This document shows, piece after piece, positions 1-8,970 of a DNA stretch of 64,000 bases (the stretch's first letter is position 1; each line of letters opens with the position of its first letter). The notes below the pieces were generated by a model. The model was not told where the DNA came from. It saw only the letters and a list, made by a program, of their open reading frames with translations, and searched no databases. Made by a program: the position numbers and the translations under genes. The stretch covers positions 62,001-126,000 of the forward strand of contig NZ_LIPT01000001.1 in the NCBI RefSeq assembly GCF_001418225.1, in the 5' to 3' direction. This stretch comes from Pannonibacter indicus. GTDB lineage: Bacteria > Pseudomonadota > Alphaproteobacteria > Rhizobiales > Stappiaceae.

Positions 1-1813
1 CGCCGTCGGACATGGCGTCGCCCGCATTGACCGCGAGATTGACGATCACCTGCTCCAGCTGGTTCACGTCCGCCATCACCGGCCACAGGTCGCGGCCATG
101 CACCACCTTCAGCTCCACCTTTTCGCCCAGCAGGCGGTCCAGCAGGTTGGCGAGATCGGCCAGCACATCATTGAGCGCCAGCTGCTGCGGGCGCAGGGTC
201 TGGCGGCGCGAGAAGGCCAGCAGCTGGCGGACAAGGCCCGCCGCGCGGTTGGCATTCTGCTTGATGTTCATGATGTCCTGGAAGGACGGATCGGTCGGCC
301 TGTGGCTCGCCAGCAAAAGATCGGAGAAGCCGATGATGGCGGTCAGCACGTTGTTGAAGTCATGCGCCACGCCACCCGCCAGCTGGCCGATGGCCTGCAT
401 CTTCTGGCTCTGGGCGAACTGGGCTTCCAGCGCCCGCTGCTGTGTCGTCTCCAGCGCGTAGACGATGGCCATCTCGCCATCCCCTTCCCCGTCCTGCACC
501 GCAGAGACATAGAAGGTGGCAGAGCGCCCGTCAGAGGCATTGGCCAGCGGCAGGTCAACCGGCGCGATCTCGCCGATCCCCTTTGCGGCGGCAGAGAGCG
601 CCCGCGACAGTTCCTCCCGGCCATGCTCAGCGACGAAATCCTGCATGCGGGTGCCGGAGCCGGAAATATCGACCGGTCCAAACAGACGCAGGAACGGCGC
701 ATTGGTGCGCAGGACCCGGCCCTCCGCGTCCAGCGAGGCGATGGCAATCGGCGTGTTGTTGAAGAAGCGCGCAAAGCGCACTTCGGCCGCCCGCAGCGCC
801 TCGGCCACCTCTTCCCCGCGCGAGCGGTTGAGCACCAGCGTGCGGCTGTCGCCGGGAACGCCTTCGGCGCCAAAGGGAACCCGGTGCAGCAGACGCACCG
901 GCAGGCCCCGGCCATTGCGGGTGACGAGATCAAGATCGAAGGTTTCGCTCTTCACCTCACCGGCAGAGCCGCGCACAGACCGCACCAGCTCAGCGCCATC
1001 CCCCCGGATGATGTCAGCCAGCAGCACTTCACCAGCCTGGAACTGGGCCAGATCATAGCCCAGCCAGTCGGCCAGCGTGGCGTTGAGATAGACGATCCGT
1101 CCACGCGCATCGCAGGAGAAGAAGCCTGCGGGGGCATGATCAAGGAAATTGATGACGCGCTGCAGCTCCTGGAAGGAGCTTTCCTGATCGCTGCGGTCGC
1201 GGGTGATGTCGGCAAGCTGCCAGACCATCAGCGGCCGGCCGGAACCGCCTTCCTTGCGCGGGATCTGCAAGGGCCGCACGGACACCCTGTACCAGCGGGC
1301 GCCGCTGTCATCGCCGTCCAGCGCCGCGGGAAGCCGCACTTCCTCCTGCGCCTTGCGCCCGTCGCGCATGGCCTGGGACAGGCGGAACATCACATCGGCC
1401 GCATCCGGATCGCTGGAGAATACCCGTTCGATGGTGCGCACCTCAGCGGGAGTTTCAGCGCCCGTCAGCATGGCATAGGCCTGGTTCGCGTAGATCAGAC
1501 GGCCTTCAGCGTCGGTGACAACCGCCCCCTCCTCCAATGTGTCCAGAAAGGCTCCGCCGAGCGGACTGGCACGGCCGCGCGTGGAAAAGCGCAACAGGCC
1601 GATGGCTGCCGCGAACAGTGAAAAAACACCGACCACAGCCAGAATGCCAAGCAGGGCAAGGACATAGGGCTCTGCAGCCTCGCGGCCCATGACCGCAAAG
1701 GCCGCGGCCGCGCCCAGAAGGGCCAAGGCCAGAAGCAGCAGCGCGGCAATGCTTCCCTGCCGCTCTGCACGGTCTACAACCGGCTCTGCCATGTGTGAGT
1801 CCCTGTCGCTCAT
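1..1813 (-). CDS. cckA: Hybrid sensor histidine kinase CckA (3' end outside window)
   Basis: Cell-cycle kinase that, in alphaproteobacteria, autophosphorylates and passes phosphate through its receiver domain and ChpT to CtrA and CpdR. The 604 visible codons show two membrane segments (about residues 22-42 and 50-74), PAS-like sensor regions from about 85 to 470, and the dimerisation box GGVAHDFNN with His484 as the expected phosphoacceptor, followed by the CckA-typical stretch LVRQLLAFSRRQTLRPQ. The reading frame is open to base 1, so the end of the ATPase domain and the receiver domain are missing. I chose the ATG at 1813; a second Met lies seven codons inside. It is the last gene of the flgB-flhB operon, 85 bases after flhB. 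Having cckA behind flhB recalls Caulobacter gene order (from memory). Confidence 0.93.
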   Translation of the reverse strand, partial: MSDRDSHMAEPVVDRAERQGSIAALLLLALALLGAAAAFAVMGREAAEPYVLALLGILAVVGVFSLFAAAIGLLRFSTRGRASPLGGAFLDTLEEGAVVTDAEGRLIYANQAYAMLTGAETPAEVRTIERVFSSDPDAADVMFRLSQAMRDGRKAQEEVRLPAALDGDDSGARWYRVSVRPLQIPRKEGGSGRPLMVWQLADITRDRSDQESSFQELQRVINFLDHAPAGFFSCDARGRIVYLNATLADWLGYDLAQFQAGEVLLADIIRGDGAELVRSVRGSAGEVKSETFDLDLVTRNGRGLPVRLLHRVPFGAEGVPGDSRTLVLNRSRGEEVAEALRAAEVRFARFFNNTPIAIASLDAEGRVLRTNAPFLRLFGPVDISGSGTRMQDFVAEHGREELSRALSAAAKGIGEIAPVDLPLANASDGRSATFYVSAVQDGEGDGEMAIVYALETTQQRALEAQFAQSQKMQAIGQLAGGVAHDFNNVLTAIIGFSDLLLASHRPTDPSFQDIMNIKQNANRAAGLVRQLLAFSRRQTLRPQQLALNDVLADLANLLDRLLGEKVELKVVHGRDLWPVMADVNQLEQVIVNLAVNAGDAMSDG

Positions 1814-1898
1814 TACCACTCTTCTCCCTCCCGCCCGGCGGGATTCGGTCTTTCATGCAGCATTCTGCCCCGCGCAGCTAAATTCAACCGATCTGGTG

Positions 1899-2978
1899 TC
1901 AATTATCGCGCCAGCTCCGGGTTTTCCGCATTCTGTAGACAAAGCCGATGACCTCGGCCGCTGCCTTGAAGTGTTCTTCGGGAATGAACTGATCGATTTC
2001 CGTCGCCGCGTAGAGCGCACGGGCCAGCGGCGGGTTCTCGACGATAGGCACCTTGTTCTCTTTCGCAATTTCCCGAATGCGCAAGGCGACTGCGTCGACA
2101 CCCTTGGCGACCACCTGAGGCGCCCCCATTCCATCCTCATATTTGAGTGCAACAGAGTAGTGCGTCGGGTTGGTGACAACCACCGTCGCCTGGGGCACGG
2201 CGCTCATCATGCGGCGGCGGCTGCGCTCCATGCGCAATTGGCGGATCTTGCCCTTTACCGCCGGATCACCTTCCGTCTGCTTGTATTCTTCCTTGATTTC
2301 CCGGAGGCTCATCTTCTGCTTTTTGAACCATTTCGTCTTCTGCCAAAGGAAATCCAGGGCAGCAACGATGGTCATGACGGCAAGAATGGCACCGATAAGC
2401 TTCAGCGCAAGAATACGGGTCTCCTCCATCACCATCAGCTCGTCCATGAACATGACGGCTTCCGCCATGTCCCGCTCCGGCCAGAGCACGGCGACCATCA
2501 GCGTGGAAACGATGACGATCTTGACGAGTCCCTTGAGAAAATTCATCAGGCTGTCGGCCGAGAACAGCCGCTTGAAGCCCGACATTGGCGAGACTTTGGA
2601 GAGTTTCGGCTTCAGCGATTCCGCCGAGAAGACCAGTTCATGCTGCACCATGTTGCCGATGACAGCCATGATCATCATGGTCAGCATGGGCAGAGCGACG
2701 GCGGCAGCCACCACCAGCCCGGTGTTGCTCCATAGCGCAACAAGCCCGCCGCCATCTGCGGGAATAGCATCGGCGTGTTCCACGTACCACTTCAGCTTGC
2801 CACCAAGGCTGGAAAACACTCTGGGCGCCAGAAATGCAATGATCATCGCGGTTCCGGCGAGCGTGAACCACGTGCTGACTTCCTGAGATTTTGCGACATC
2901 CCCTCGCTCCAACGCTTCCTTCAAGCGTTTTTGCGTGGGGTCCTCGGTTTTCTCCGAATCGTCGGTCTGGTCAGACAT
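1899..2978 (-). CDS. flhB: Flagellar type III export protein FlhB
   Basis: Inner-membrane component of the flagellar export gate that switches substrate class from rod/hook to filament. The 359-residue product begins MSDQTDDSEKTEDPTQKRL, the conserved FlhB start, has four hydrophobic segments in the first 210 residues, and carries the autocleavage motif at N270-P271-T272-H273, followed by the cytoplasmic FlhB-C domain ending in RKTRSW. An upstream in-frame ATG at 2996 exists, but the ATG at 2978 has AGGGG five bases upstream and fits the family. It lies 110 bases after fliR and 85 before cckA on the same strand, in the export operon. Confidence 0.96.
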   Translation of the reverse strand: MSDQTDDSEKTEDPTQKRLKEALERGDVAKSQEVSTWFTLAGTAMIIAFLAPRVFSSLGGKLKWYVEHADAIPADGGGLVALWSNTGLVVAAAVALPMLTMMIMAVIGNMVQHELVFSAESLKPKLSKVSPMSGFKRLFSADSLMNFLKGLVKIVIVSTLMVAVLWPERDMAEAVMFMDELMVMEETRILALKLIGAILAVMTIVAALDFLWQKTKWFKKQKMSLREIKEEYKQTEGDPAVKGKIRQLRMERSRRRMMSAVPQATVVVTNPTHYSVALKYEDGMGAPQVVAKGVDAVALRIREIAKENKVPIVENPPLARALYAATEIDQFIPEEHFKAAAEVIGFVYRMRKTRSWRDN

Positions 2979-3088
2979 TGTTTCCCCTGAAGCCACCGTC
3001 CGCAGAAGCGCGAACGGAATGCCCGGACGTGTTGAATGGGATCAGCCAGCCGCCGCCCCCACCTGCAGGCGGGACCCGGCAGGCCGGC

Positions 3089-3862
3089 CTATCCCCCTGT
3101 GAACTTGCCGATCGCCTCGGTGAAATACGCCAGGTACTTGTTCATGATGGCGATCAGAAGCGCGTAAAGAAGCAGGATGCCGATGGCAATGCCAACAGGT
3201 GCCGAGATGAAGAAGATCTGCATCTGTGGCATCAGCTTGTTGAGAAGGCCAAGGCCGAAATAGAAGACAAGCCCCACCACGATGAAGGGGGCGCTGATAC
3301 GCATGGCGATGGAAAACACCCCGGAGACCGTCTCCTGCGCCATCCGGGCAAAGTCTCCCACCGGCAGCACCACGCCCGGTGGAAACAGGCTGAAGCTGTC
3401 ATGCAGCGCCGCGATCATCAGATAATGGGTATCCGTGGTAAAGATCAGCGTGACAGCAAGAATGGACAGGTAGTTGCCGATCAATGCGCCTTGCTGGCCG
3501 GCATTGGTCACATCCGACCCAAGCGCGAAGGACAGGCCCGTCTGGTTGGCGATGATGACGCCCGCGGTCGTCAGGGCCGCGGTGATCATGCGCCCGCACA
3601 GGCCAACGGCAAATCCGATGATGAACTCCCCCGCCAGCATCACCCCGAAACGGTTGAGGTTTCCGGTCAGGCCCGCCGGATAGAGCCGGGACGCCATAGG
3701 ATAAAGCAACAGGGTCAGTGCCAGAGCCAGTGTCAGGCGCAGCCGCATGGGAATAGACCGCTCGCTGAAGGACGGCAGCAGCATCATAAGCGTGCCAAGC
3801 CGGGCAAACATCAGCATGAAGACAGCCGCCATTTCCGGCAGGAAAGAGAGCTGGATGGTCAC
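3089..3862 (-). CDS. fliR: Flagellar type III export protein FliR
   Basis: Membrane component of the FliPQR export gate that lets rod, hook and filament subunits cross the inner membrane. The 257-residue protein is hydrophobic throughout with about six membrane segments. The opening LSFLPEMAAVFMLMFARLG and the FliR-type loop GLSFALGSDVTNAGQQGAL (about residues 109-127) identify it. Length is normal for the family. It starts 13 bases after fliQ ends, so the two are probably translated from one message and assemble together. Confidence 0.95.
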   Translation of the reverse strand: MTIQLSFLPEMAAVFMLMFARLGTLMMLLPSFSERSIPMRLRLTLALALTLLLYPMASRLYPAGLTGNLNRFGVMLAGEFIIGFAVGLCGRMITAALTTAGVIIANQTGLSFALGSDVTNAGQQGALIGNYLSILAVTLIFTTDTHYLMIAALHDSFSLFPPGVVLPVGDFARMAQETVSGVFSIAMRISAPFIVVGLVFYFGLGLLNKLMPQMQIFFISAPVGIAIGILLLYALLIAIMNKYLAYFTEAIGKFTGG

Positions 3863-3875
3863 ATCCCCCTCCCCT

Positions 3876-4148
3876 CTAGCCTGGACCGGTCGTCAGGATC
3901 ATCTCGGAAATACGCATCATGAAAGCGTTGAGCATGCTGCCCATGAAGGGAAAGGTGATGATCATCGTCACGAAAATCGCCAGGATCTTCGGAACGAACA
4001 CCAGTGTCATTTCCTGAATCTGGGTCAGAGCCTGAAACAGGGCAACAATCACGCCGACGACAAGGCCAACAACCATCACCGGAGCCGCGACCAGCACCAG
4101 GGTCCAGATGCCCTCGCGGGCAATATCCATGACCTCAGGTCCGGTCAT
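3876..4148 (-). CDS. fliQ: Flagellar type III export protein FliQ
   Basis: Small hairpin-like membrane subunit of the FliPQR export gate. The 90-residue protein has the classical two membrane helices (about 15-38 and 52-74) separated by the conserved loop QALTQIQEMTLVFVPK. Length matches the family (about 88-90). The start at 4148 follows fliE by 36 bases. The order fliE-fliQ-fliR-flhB is shared with other alphaproteobacteria. Confidence 0.95.
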   Translation of the reverse strand: MTGPEVMDIAREGIWTLVLVAAPVMVVGLVVGVIVALFQALTQIQEMTLVFVPKILAIFVTMIITFPFMGSMLNAFMMRISEMILTTGPG

Positions 4149-4184
4149 CTGGTCTTCAGCCTTTCGTCCCGCTGCGATCTGCCA

Positions 4185-4511
4185 TCAGATCGACATGCGC
4201 ATGATTTCCTCGTAAGCCGCAATCACGCGGTCACGCACGGAGACCATCGTTTCCAGCGCAACTTCCGTTTCTGCGATGGCCGTCACCACATCAACCACGT
4301 CTGCCTTGCCCTGGACAAGGCCAAGGGCCAATCCCTCGGACTTGTGCCCTGCATCAGAGACGGAACTGAGAGCGTCGCGCACCATGCCGCCGAAATCCGG
4401 GGTCTGGGTAAGGGCACCGGCAGCCCCTTCGCCGGCGGCAGGCCCCTGCCCCTGTTGTCCGAGGCGGGCCATCGTCTGATAGGCATTCGCGGCAACGGAT
4501 GGAATAGCCAT
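4185..4511 (-). CDS. fliE: Flagellar hook-basal body protein FliE
   Basis: FliE links the MS ring to the proximal rod and is the first exported rod component. The 108-residue product has a variable Gly/Ala-rich N-terminal part and the conserved C-terminal helix with VVTAIAETEVALETMVSVRD ending in AYEEIMRMSI, which is the FliE signature for docking to rod proteins. It lies 46 bases after flgC and 36 before fliQ, in the rod/export operon. Confidence 0.94.
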   Translation of the reverse strand: MAIPSVAANAYQTMARLGQQGQGPAAGEGAAGALTQTPDFGGMVRDALSSVSDAGHKSEGLALGLVQGKADVVDVVTAIAETEVALETMVSVRDRVIAAYEEIMRMSI

Positions 4512-4557
4512 GATGGATTATCCTCTGGGTTCAGGTTCAGATGCGCCAGCCGAAGGA

Positions 4558-4968
4558 TCAGCCGCGCAGGATGTCGATGGTCCGCTGCAGCATGCTGCGG
4601 GTCGTCTCGATGACGTTCAGGTTCGCTTCATAAGAGCGCTGCGCCTCGCGCATGTCGACGCTTTCCACCAGCGAATTCACGTTGGGCATGCGCACATTGC
4701 CTTCCGCATCGGCGGCCGGATGGCCGGGCTCGTAGCGGGTGGGAAACTGCGACTGGTCTTCCTGGATCCGGCCCAAGGCGACGACTTCCGCATTCAGCTC
4801 CTTCTCGAAACGGTTCGTGAAGGTCGGAATCTTGCGGCGGTAAGGATCTTCCTGCGGCGTGCGGCCCGTGGAATCCGCATTGGCAATGTTTTCCGCGATC
4901 ACGCGGATGCGGCCCGTCTGCGCCTTAAGCCCGGAAGCCGAAACGAACAGCGTCTTGGTCAGATCCAT
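4558..4968 (-). CDS. flgC: Flagellar proximal rod protein FlgC
   Basis: Structural subunit of the proximal rod in the periplasm. The 136 residues contain the N-terminal rod motif SGLKAQTGRIRVIAENIANA, a variable middle, and the C-terminal FlgC helix with SLVESVDMREAQRSYEANL. Length is normal. It is 33 bases downstream of flgB and is exported by the products of the same operon (fliQ, fliR, flhB). Confidence 0.95.
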   Translation of the reverse strand: MDLTKTLFVSASGLKAQTGRIRVIAENIANADSTGRTPQEDPYRRKIPTFTNRFEKELNAEVVALGRIQEDQSQFPTRYEPGHPAADAEGNVRMPNVNSLVESVDMREAQRSYEANLNVIETTRSMLQRTIDILRG

Positions 4969-5001
4969 GGCACTCTCCTTTGCAAGTGTTCAAAGCCCGC
5001 C

Positions 5002-5406
5002 TCAGGCAGACTTGCCGATGGCAGTCTTGAGGAGCTTCATGCTGCGGCTGTAGAGCGTCGCCGCCGCCTGGAACTCCATCTGGTTCTGCGTGACCTTCAT
5101 CATCTGCTCTTCGAGAACCACATTGTTGCCATCCGGCGTTGTCTCGAAGGTGCTGGGCGAAATCTGACCGCCGCCGGAGGACGCACGCATCACGCCCGAC
5201 AGATGCCCCGCCTGGGTGCGCACCGTCTCAAGCCCCGGATTGGCGAATTTCAGATCCTCGTCCACCTTGAAGGCCTTGAGCTCCCTCGCCCGGTATCCCG
5301 GCGTATCCGCATTGGCAACATTCTCGGCCAGCACGCCCTGCCGGGCCTGATGCCACTGCATTTTGGACTTGATCGCCCGGAACATCGGCAGGTCGGTCAG
5401 AGACAT
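5002..5406 (-). CDS. flgB: Flagellar proximal rod protein FlgB
   Basis: Proximal rod subunit. The 134-residue product begins MSLTDLPMFRAIKSKMQWHQ and has the rod motif VLAENVANADTPGYRA at about residues 26-41, plus a C-terminal helix (QMEFQAAATLYSRSMKLLK) typical of FlgB. An ATG four codons upstream (5418) is possible, but GGTGA five bases before the 5406 ATG and family length favour 5406. It is the first gene of the leftward operon flgB-flgC-fliE-fliQ-fliR-flhB-cckA; the CtrA-type boxes lie 49-74 bases upstream. Confidence 0.93.
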   Translation of the reverse strand: MSLTDLPMFRAIKSKMQWHQARQGVLAENVANADTPGYRARELKAFKVDEDLKFANPGLETVRTQAGHLSGVMRASSGGGQISPSTFETTPDGNNVVLEEQMMKVTQNQMEFQAAATLYSRSMKLLKTAIGKSA

Positions 5407-5421
5407 GCGAGTCACCATTCG

Positions 5422-5480
5422 TTAACAATCCGGCAAACACTGCCGCTCAAAGGGTTAACGGAAAGTTAATGGCGCGTTAA
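5422..5480 (-). promoter_or_regulatory. CtrA-type binding array upstream of flgB
   Basis: Four TTAA tetramers start at 5422, 5455, 5466 and 5477. The last three form TTAA-N7-TTAA-N7-TTAA, two overlapping copies of the CtrA consensus TTAA-N7-TTAA, and the first lies 33 bases (three 11-base steps) away. This places a multi-site CtrA array just before the flgB operon, which contains cckA. The sequence pattern is seen directly; CtrA binding is inferred. Confidence 0.75.
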
Positions 5481-6051
5481 TGATTTTCGCAACAAGGCCG
5501 CAGTTTTCCGTGGAAACTCGTAAACAACCCGCTCAAGCACGGCCGCAAACAACAAAACCACCCGGCATTTTTTGCCTGCCCCTGTTAATATTTAGGGGCT
5601 CAGCCGATTCGATAGACTGGCGAGACAAGCTGGTCACATTTGTCCAGTCAGAATCATGCGGGGGGCAACCGGGCGGCGCAAGCTTCCGCCGCTACATTCC
5701 CCCACCATGGATGAGGGAATGGAGTGCCAGCACGGCGCAGGAGCACCGGCCCAAGAAGTTGGCCAGCAACTGGGCCAGCAACCGGGCCAGCAACCGGGCA
5801 GAGCCGGAGGCAGACGCGGCGATGGTTGCGCATTGCGCCGGCTTGCAAGTCTGGAAAGGCGCAAGTGAAGCGCTGCAACAGGCTGACGGGTAACTGGGAG
5901 GTATACCTCGGCGCCCGCAGATGCTATTTGCAGCTCTGATCTATCACGCAGGCGGGGCAGAAGTCTGCCCTGCGGCTGAATGCAAGGGAGATCTGGCGCC
6001 TGACCCGGCAAGGAGGCGGCCGCCAGTCCGGCGCAGAGTAATGAGGTTGGT
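5481..6051. other. Long intergenic region with a 12-base tandem repeat
   Basis: This region between the divergent flgB and fliO genes holds no open frame I would defend. The only clear structure is a 12-base tandem repeat (unit GGCCAGCAACCG, three units at 5761-5796, then a partial copy to about 5800). The promoter for fliO-fliP must lie in the right part, but I cannot identify a convincing -35/-10 or sigma54 element there. GAGGTTGG just before 6052 is the likely ribosome-binding site of fliO. Confidence 0.5.
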
Positions 6052-8151
6052 ATGTACGAGTGGATCGCGGATACTTTCGGCGTCGGAGACGGCATCGCAC
6101 GGGCGATGTCTTTCATTATTGCGCTGGCCATCGTCTTCGCATTGATCGGCCTGATGGTCTATTTTCTGCGGCAATTCACCGGCAACCGCATCAACGCAGG
6201 CCGCAACCGCCAGCCGCGCATCGCGGTGATGGATGCCATGAACATTGATGCCCGCCGCCGCCTGCTGCTGGTGCGCCGCGATAATGTGGAGCATCTCATT
6301 CTCGTCGGCGGACCGACAGATGTGGTAGTTGAACAGACGATCATTCGCGGCACTCCGGTCGCCGCAAACTACCAGCGCCAGCTGGCGGGCTATGGTGCGC
6401 CGGACTATGACACCGGCGACAGCCCCGTCCCTGCCCCTGCTGCGGCTCCCGTAGCGGTCATGACGGCTCCGTCTGCCCCCTCGCCCGCTGCGGCCGCCCC
6501 GTCCTCAGCTCCTGCGCCTTCTGCCCCACCGCCGTTGCGTGCCCACCCCTCCGCAGCTGAAAAGCCGCAGAGCGCCGCCTCCGGTCCGCAGCGCCTTGCC
6601 GCAAATCTTGCCGCCCGTGCAGCAGCGGCAGCCGGCAGTCTCGCCGCCAGCGCCCGTGCGCGCGGACAAAACGAGCCGCAGCTCGATGCCGCACCGGCAC
6701 CTCAGGCAACAGCTCCTTCCGCCCCGCGCCCGCATGCTCCGGCAGCTGAAGCGCCTGCAGCCAAGGCCCAGGCACCCCAGACGCCTCAGGCACCCCAGAC
6801 CTCCATGCCTCACGCCGCCCAGGCGCCCTCCGTCCAGATAGCTGGCGGCGCAGGTCCGGAACTCAAGCCGGTGACATCGCCGCTCGACACGATCAAGACC
6901 CTGCGCGCCCGCGCAGCGCAAGCCATGTCAGCCGGGACATCCGCAGCCCCGTCAGTACCGGCACCTGCCGCTTCGGCCAGCCCTGCCCTGCGGGCGTCCG
7001 ACCCGGCCATGCGCGCGCCGGAAGTTTCCGCTCCGGCCATCAGAAGCGCTGTCCAGTCTGATCCCCTGCCCGCCCCGAGGGAGCCCGCCGCTGGCGGCAC
7101 AGTCCAGTCGGCAACCTCTGCTCTCACCCAGAAGGCGGGTGCCTCGGTCGCTGCGGCAGGCGCTGCCGTTGCGGGGCTCGCACGCACCTTCTCCCGGTCA
7201 GCCTCATCCGACGTTCAGGCTCCGGCCCCCGAGCCCGAGCCGCGCCGTCAGGTCACGCCTCCCTCTTCGGGTCCCGCGGCCCGCGCACGCACCGTTTTCC
7301 AGAATCCGCTTGCTGCCGGCCAGAGCCCTGTGCCGGGCGAGGCTACGGCGGCAGACACCGCCCGGACCCAGCCTGCTGCCGCTCAGAATGCCACGGAATC
7401 TGCAGGCGCCTCACCTTCCGCCACAGCAGCAGAAGTTCGCAGCCCCGCAGAACGCAGCGGCGAAGGCCTGGGCTCTCTGGCCACCAACCCGTATCTGCGG
7501 CTGGACCCGGCCCGCGCGGCGAGCTATCGCGGCGGCGCAGGTGCTCCCGGCGGCACACAGGCGGGCACCCCGGCGAACACGGCAGGCGCGGCAGTGGCCG
7601 CAGCCCCCGCCGGCACCGCAGCCGCCGGTGAAGCACGCAGCGAAGCTGCGGCGGAGGTTCCGCCGGCTCCGGTGAAGACCGAAAGCGCCGCAGCTCCGCA
7701 GGTGGACAACACACCGGCGGCCCAGCAGGCCGGAAGCCCGGCAAGCTCAGCCCAGCCCGAAGGAAAAAGCGCCGCCACCCCGGATGCTGCAGCAGACGAA
7801 GAAGACCTGTTCGCGCCTCTTGCCCCGGCACGCCCCTCCGCAGAACCGGCAAGCGCAGCGCAGGGCGGTATGGCAGACGATCTGCTGGCCGATGCCCTGG
7901 CTGATGTTCTCGATGGCCATCTGCAGGGCAAGTCCTCGGCATCCGCACCGGCTGCAGCCCGGGCAACAGAGGCCGAAGCCCCCAAAGCCGCTGCACCGGA
8001 GCCTGACGCATCACAGGACAGCGAGGCAGAGCAACCGGGTGCGGCTCCGGAGATCAAGGTTCAGACCGCCCGTGACAATCCCGGCGTGACCGCCATTGAA
8101 GAAGAGATGGCACGCCTCCTGTCCGAAATCGGCACGCAAGAGCGCAAATGA
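6052..8151 (+). CDS. fliO: FliO-type flagellar biosynthesis protein with very long Ala/Pro-rich tail
   Basis: FliO helps FliP assemble into the export gate. The N-terminus has one membrane helix (about residues 19-40) followed by the FliO cytoplasmic domain (about 55-105: RIAVMDAMNIDARRRLLLVR, then VEHLILVGGPTDVVVE). This is normally most of the protein, but here it is followed by nearly 600 residues of low-complexity Ala/Pro/Ser sequence, ending in a short helix IEEEMARLLSEIGTQERK. The position directly before fliP, overlapping it by four bases (ATGA), supports the assignment. The tail looks disordered and its base composition matches high-GC coding sequence; the frame stays open over 2.1 kb, so I believe it is real. 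Confidence 0.87.
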   Translation: MYEWIADTFGVGDGIARAMSFIIALAIVFALIGLMVYFLRQFTGNRINAGRNRQPRIAVMDAMNIDARRRLLLVRRDNVEHLILVGGPTDVVVEQTIIRGTPVAANYQRQLAGYGAPDYDTGDSPVPAPAAAPVAVMTAPSAPSPAAAAPSSAPAPSAPPPLRAHPSAAEKPQSAASGPQRLAANLAARAAAAAGSLAASARARGQNEPQLDAAPAPQATAPSAPRPHAPAAEAPAAKAQAPQTPQAPQTSMPHAAQAPSVQIAGGAGPELKPVTSPLDTIKTLRARAAQAMSAGTSAAPSVPAPAASASPALRASDPAMRAPEVSAPAIRSAVQSDPLPAPREPAAGGTVQSATSALTQKAGASVAAAGAAVAGLARTFSRSASSDVQAPAPEPEPRRQVTPPSSGPAARARTVFQNPLAAGQSPVPGEATAADTARTQPAAAQNATESAGASPSATAAEVRSPAERSGEGLGSLATNPYLRLDPARAASYRGGAGAPGGTQAGTPANTAGAAVAAAPAGTAAAGEARSEAAAEVPPAPVKTESAAAPQVDNTPAAQQAGSPASSAQPEGKSAATPDAAADEEDLFAPLAPARPSAEPASAAQGGMADDLLADALADVLDGHLQGKSSASAPAAARATEAEAPKAAAPEPDASQDSEAEQPGAAPEIKVQTARDNPGVTAIEEEMARLLSEIGTQERK

Positions 8152-8924
8152 ACGTTCGCAAGGGCGCAACCAGATCTGCCAGATATGTGCGCCTGACGGC
8201 ATTTGCTCTGGCCGGTACAGCAGCGGTGCTGCTCGCCGCCCCGGCACTGGCGCAGGACATTTCCATCGGCTTTGGCGAAGGCACGGGCGTGACGCAGCGC
8301 GCCTTGCAGCTCGTGGCCCTGCTGACAATTCTCAGCCTGGCTCCGTCGATCCTTGTGATGGTGACGAGCTTCACCCGCATTGTCGTGGTTCTGTCGCTGC
8401 TGCGTTCCGCCATCGGCCTGCAGACGGCCCCGCCCAATACGGTGATGGTGTCACTGGCCCTCTTCCTGACAGCCTTCATCATGGCCCCCACGCTGCAGAC
8501 GGCGTATAACGAGGGCATCCAGCCGCTGGTGGAAGGAACCATCGAATTCGATCAGGCCTTTGAGCGGGCTTCCGAGCCTTTTCATGCCTTCATGCTGACC
8601 CAGGTGCGGGAGAAGGATCTTGGCCTGTTTCAGGAGCTCTCAGGTCAGGCCCCGCCGGAAACACCACAGGACCTGAGCTTTCAGGTCCTGATCCCGGCCT
8701 TCATGATCAGCGAGCTGCGCCGCGCCTTCGAGATCGGCTTCCTGCTCTATTTGCCGTTCCTGATCATCGATCTGGTGATTGCCTCCATCCTCATGTCCAT
8801 GGGCATGATGATGCTGCCGCCAGTGGTCATCTCCCTGCCCTTCAAGCTGATTTTCTTCGTGCTTGTTGATGGCTGGTATCTCGTGGCCGGAAGTTTGGTG
8901 AGAAGCTTCGGCGCCGCCGGATAG
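8148..8924 (+). CDS. fliP: Flagellar type III export protein FliP
   Basis: Core subunit of the FliPQR export channel in the inner membrane. The 258-residue product has a cleavable signal peptide ending at ALAQ (about residue 36), then the FliP blocks SLAPSILVMVTSFTRIVVVL, GLQTAPPNTVMVSLALFLT and the C-terminal IPAFMISELRRAFEIGFLLY and MMLPPVVISLPFKLIFFVLV. Length is usual for the family. It overlaps fliO by four bases, which suggests translational coupling. Confidence 0.97.
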   Translation: MNVRKGATRSARYVRLTAFALAGTAAVLLAAPALAQDISIGFGEGTGVTQRALQLVALLTILSLAPSILVMVTSFTRIVVVLSLLRSAIGLQTAPPNTVMVSLALFLTAFIMAPTLQTAYNEGIQPLVEGTIEFDQAFERASEPFHAFMLTQVREKDLGLFQELSGQAPPETPQDLSFQVLIPAFMISELRRAFEIGFLLYLPFLIIDLVIASILMSMGMMMLPPVVISLPFKLIFFVLVDGWYLVAGSLVRSFGAAG

Positions 8925-8970
8925 CGCCCCCGCAAAAAACATATAAATCAAATGATTAAAGCGAATTCCG

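Noticed and set aside
98-1621. A 507-codon open frame on the plus strand opposite cckA
   Set aside because: The minus strand encodes a clear CckA with a conserved H-box; the plus frame has no recognisable domain and is a high-GC shadow.
5480-5893. A 137-codon plus-strand frame and antisense frames in the flgB-fliO gap
   Set aside because: No conserved motif, no convincing ribosome-binding site, and the peptide is dominated by the 12-base repeat.
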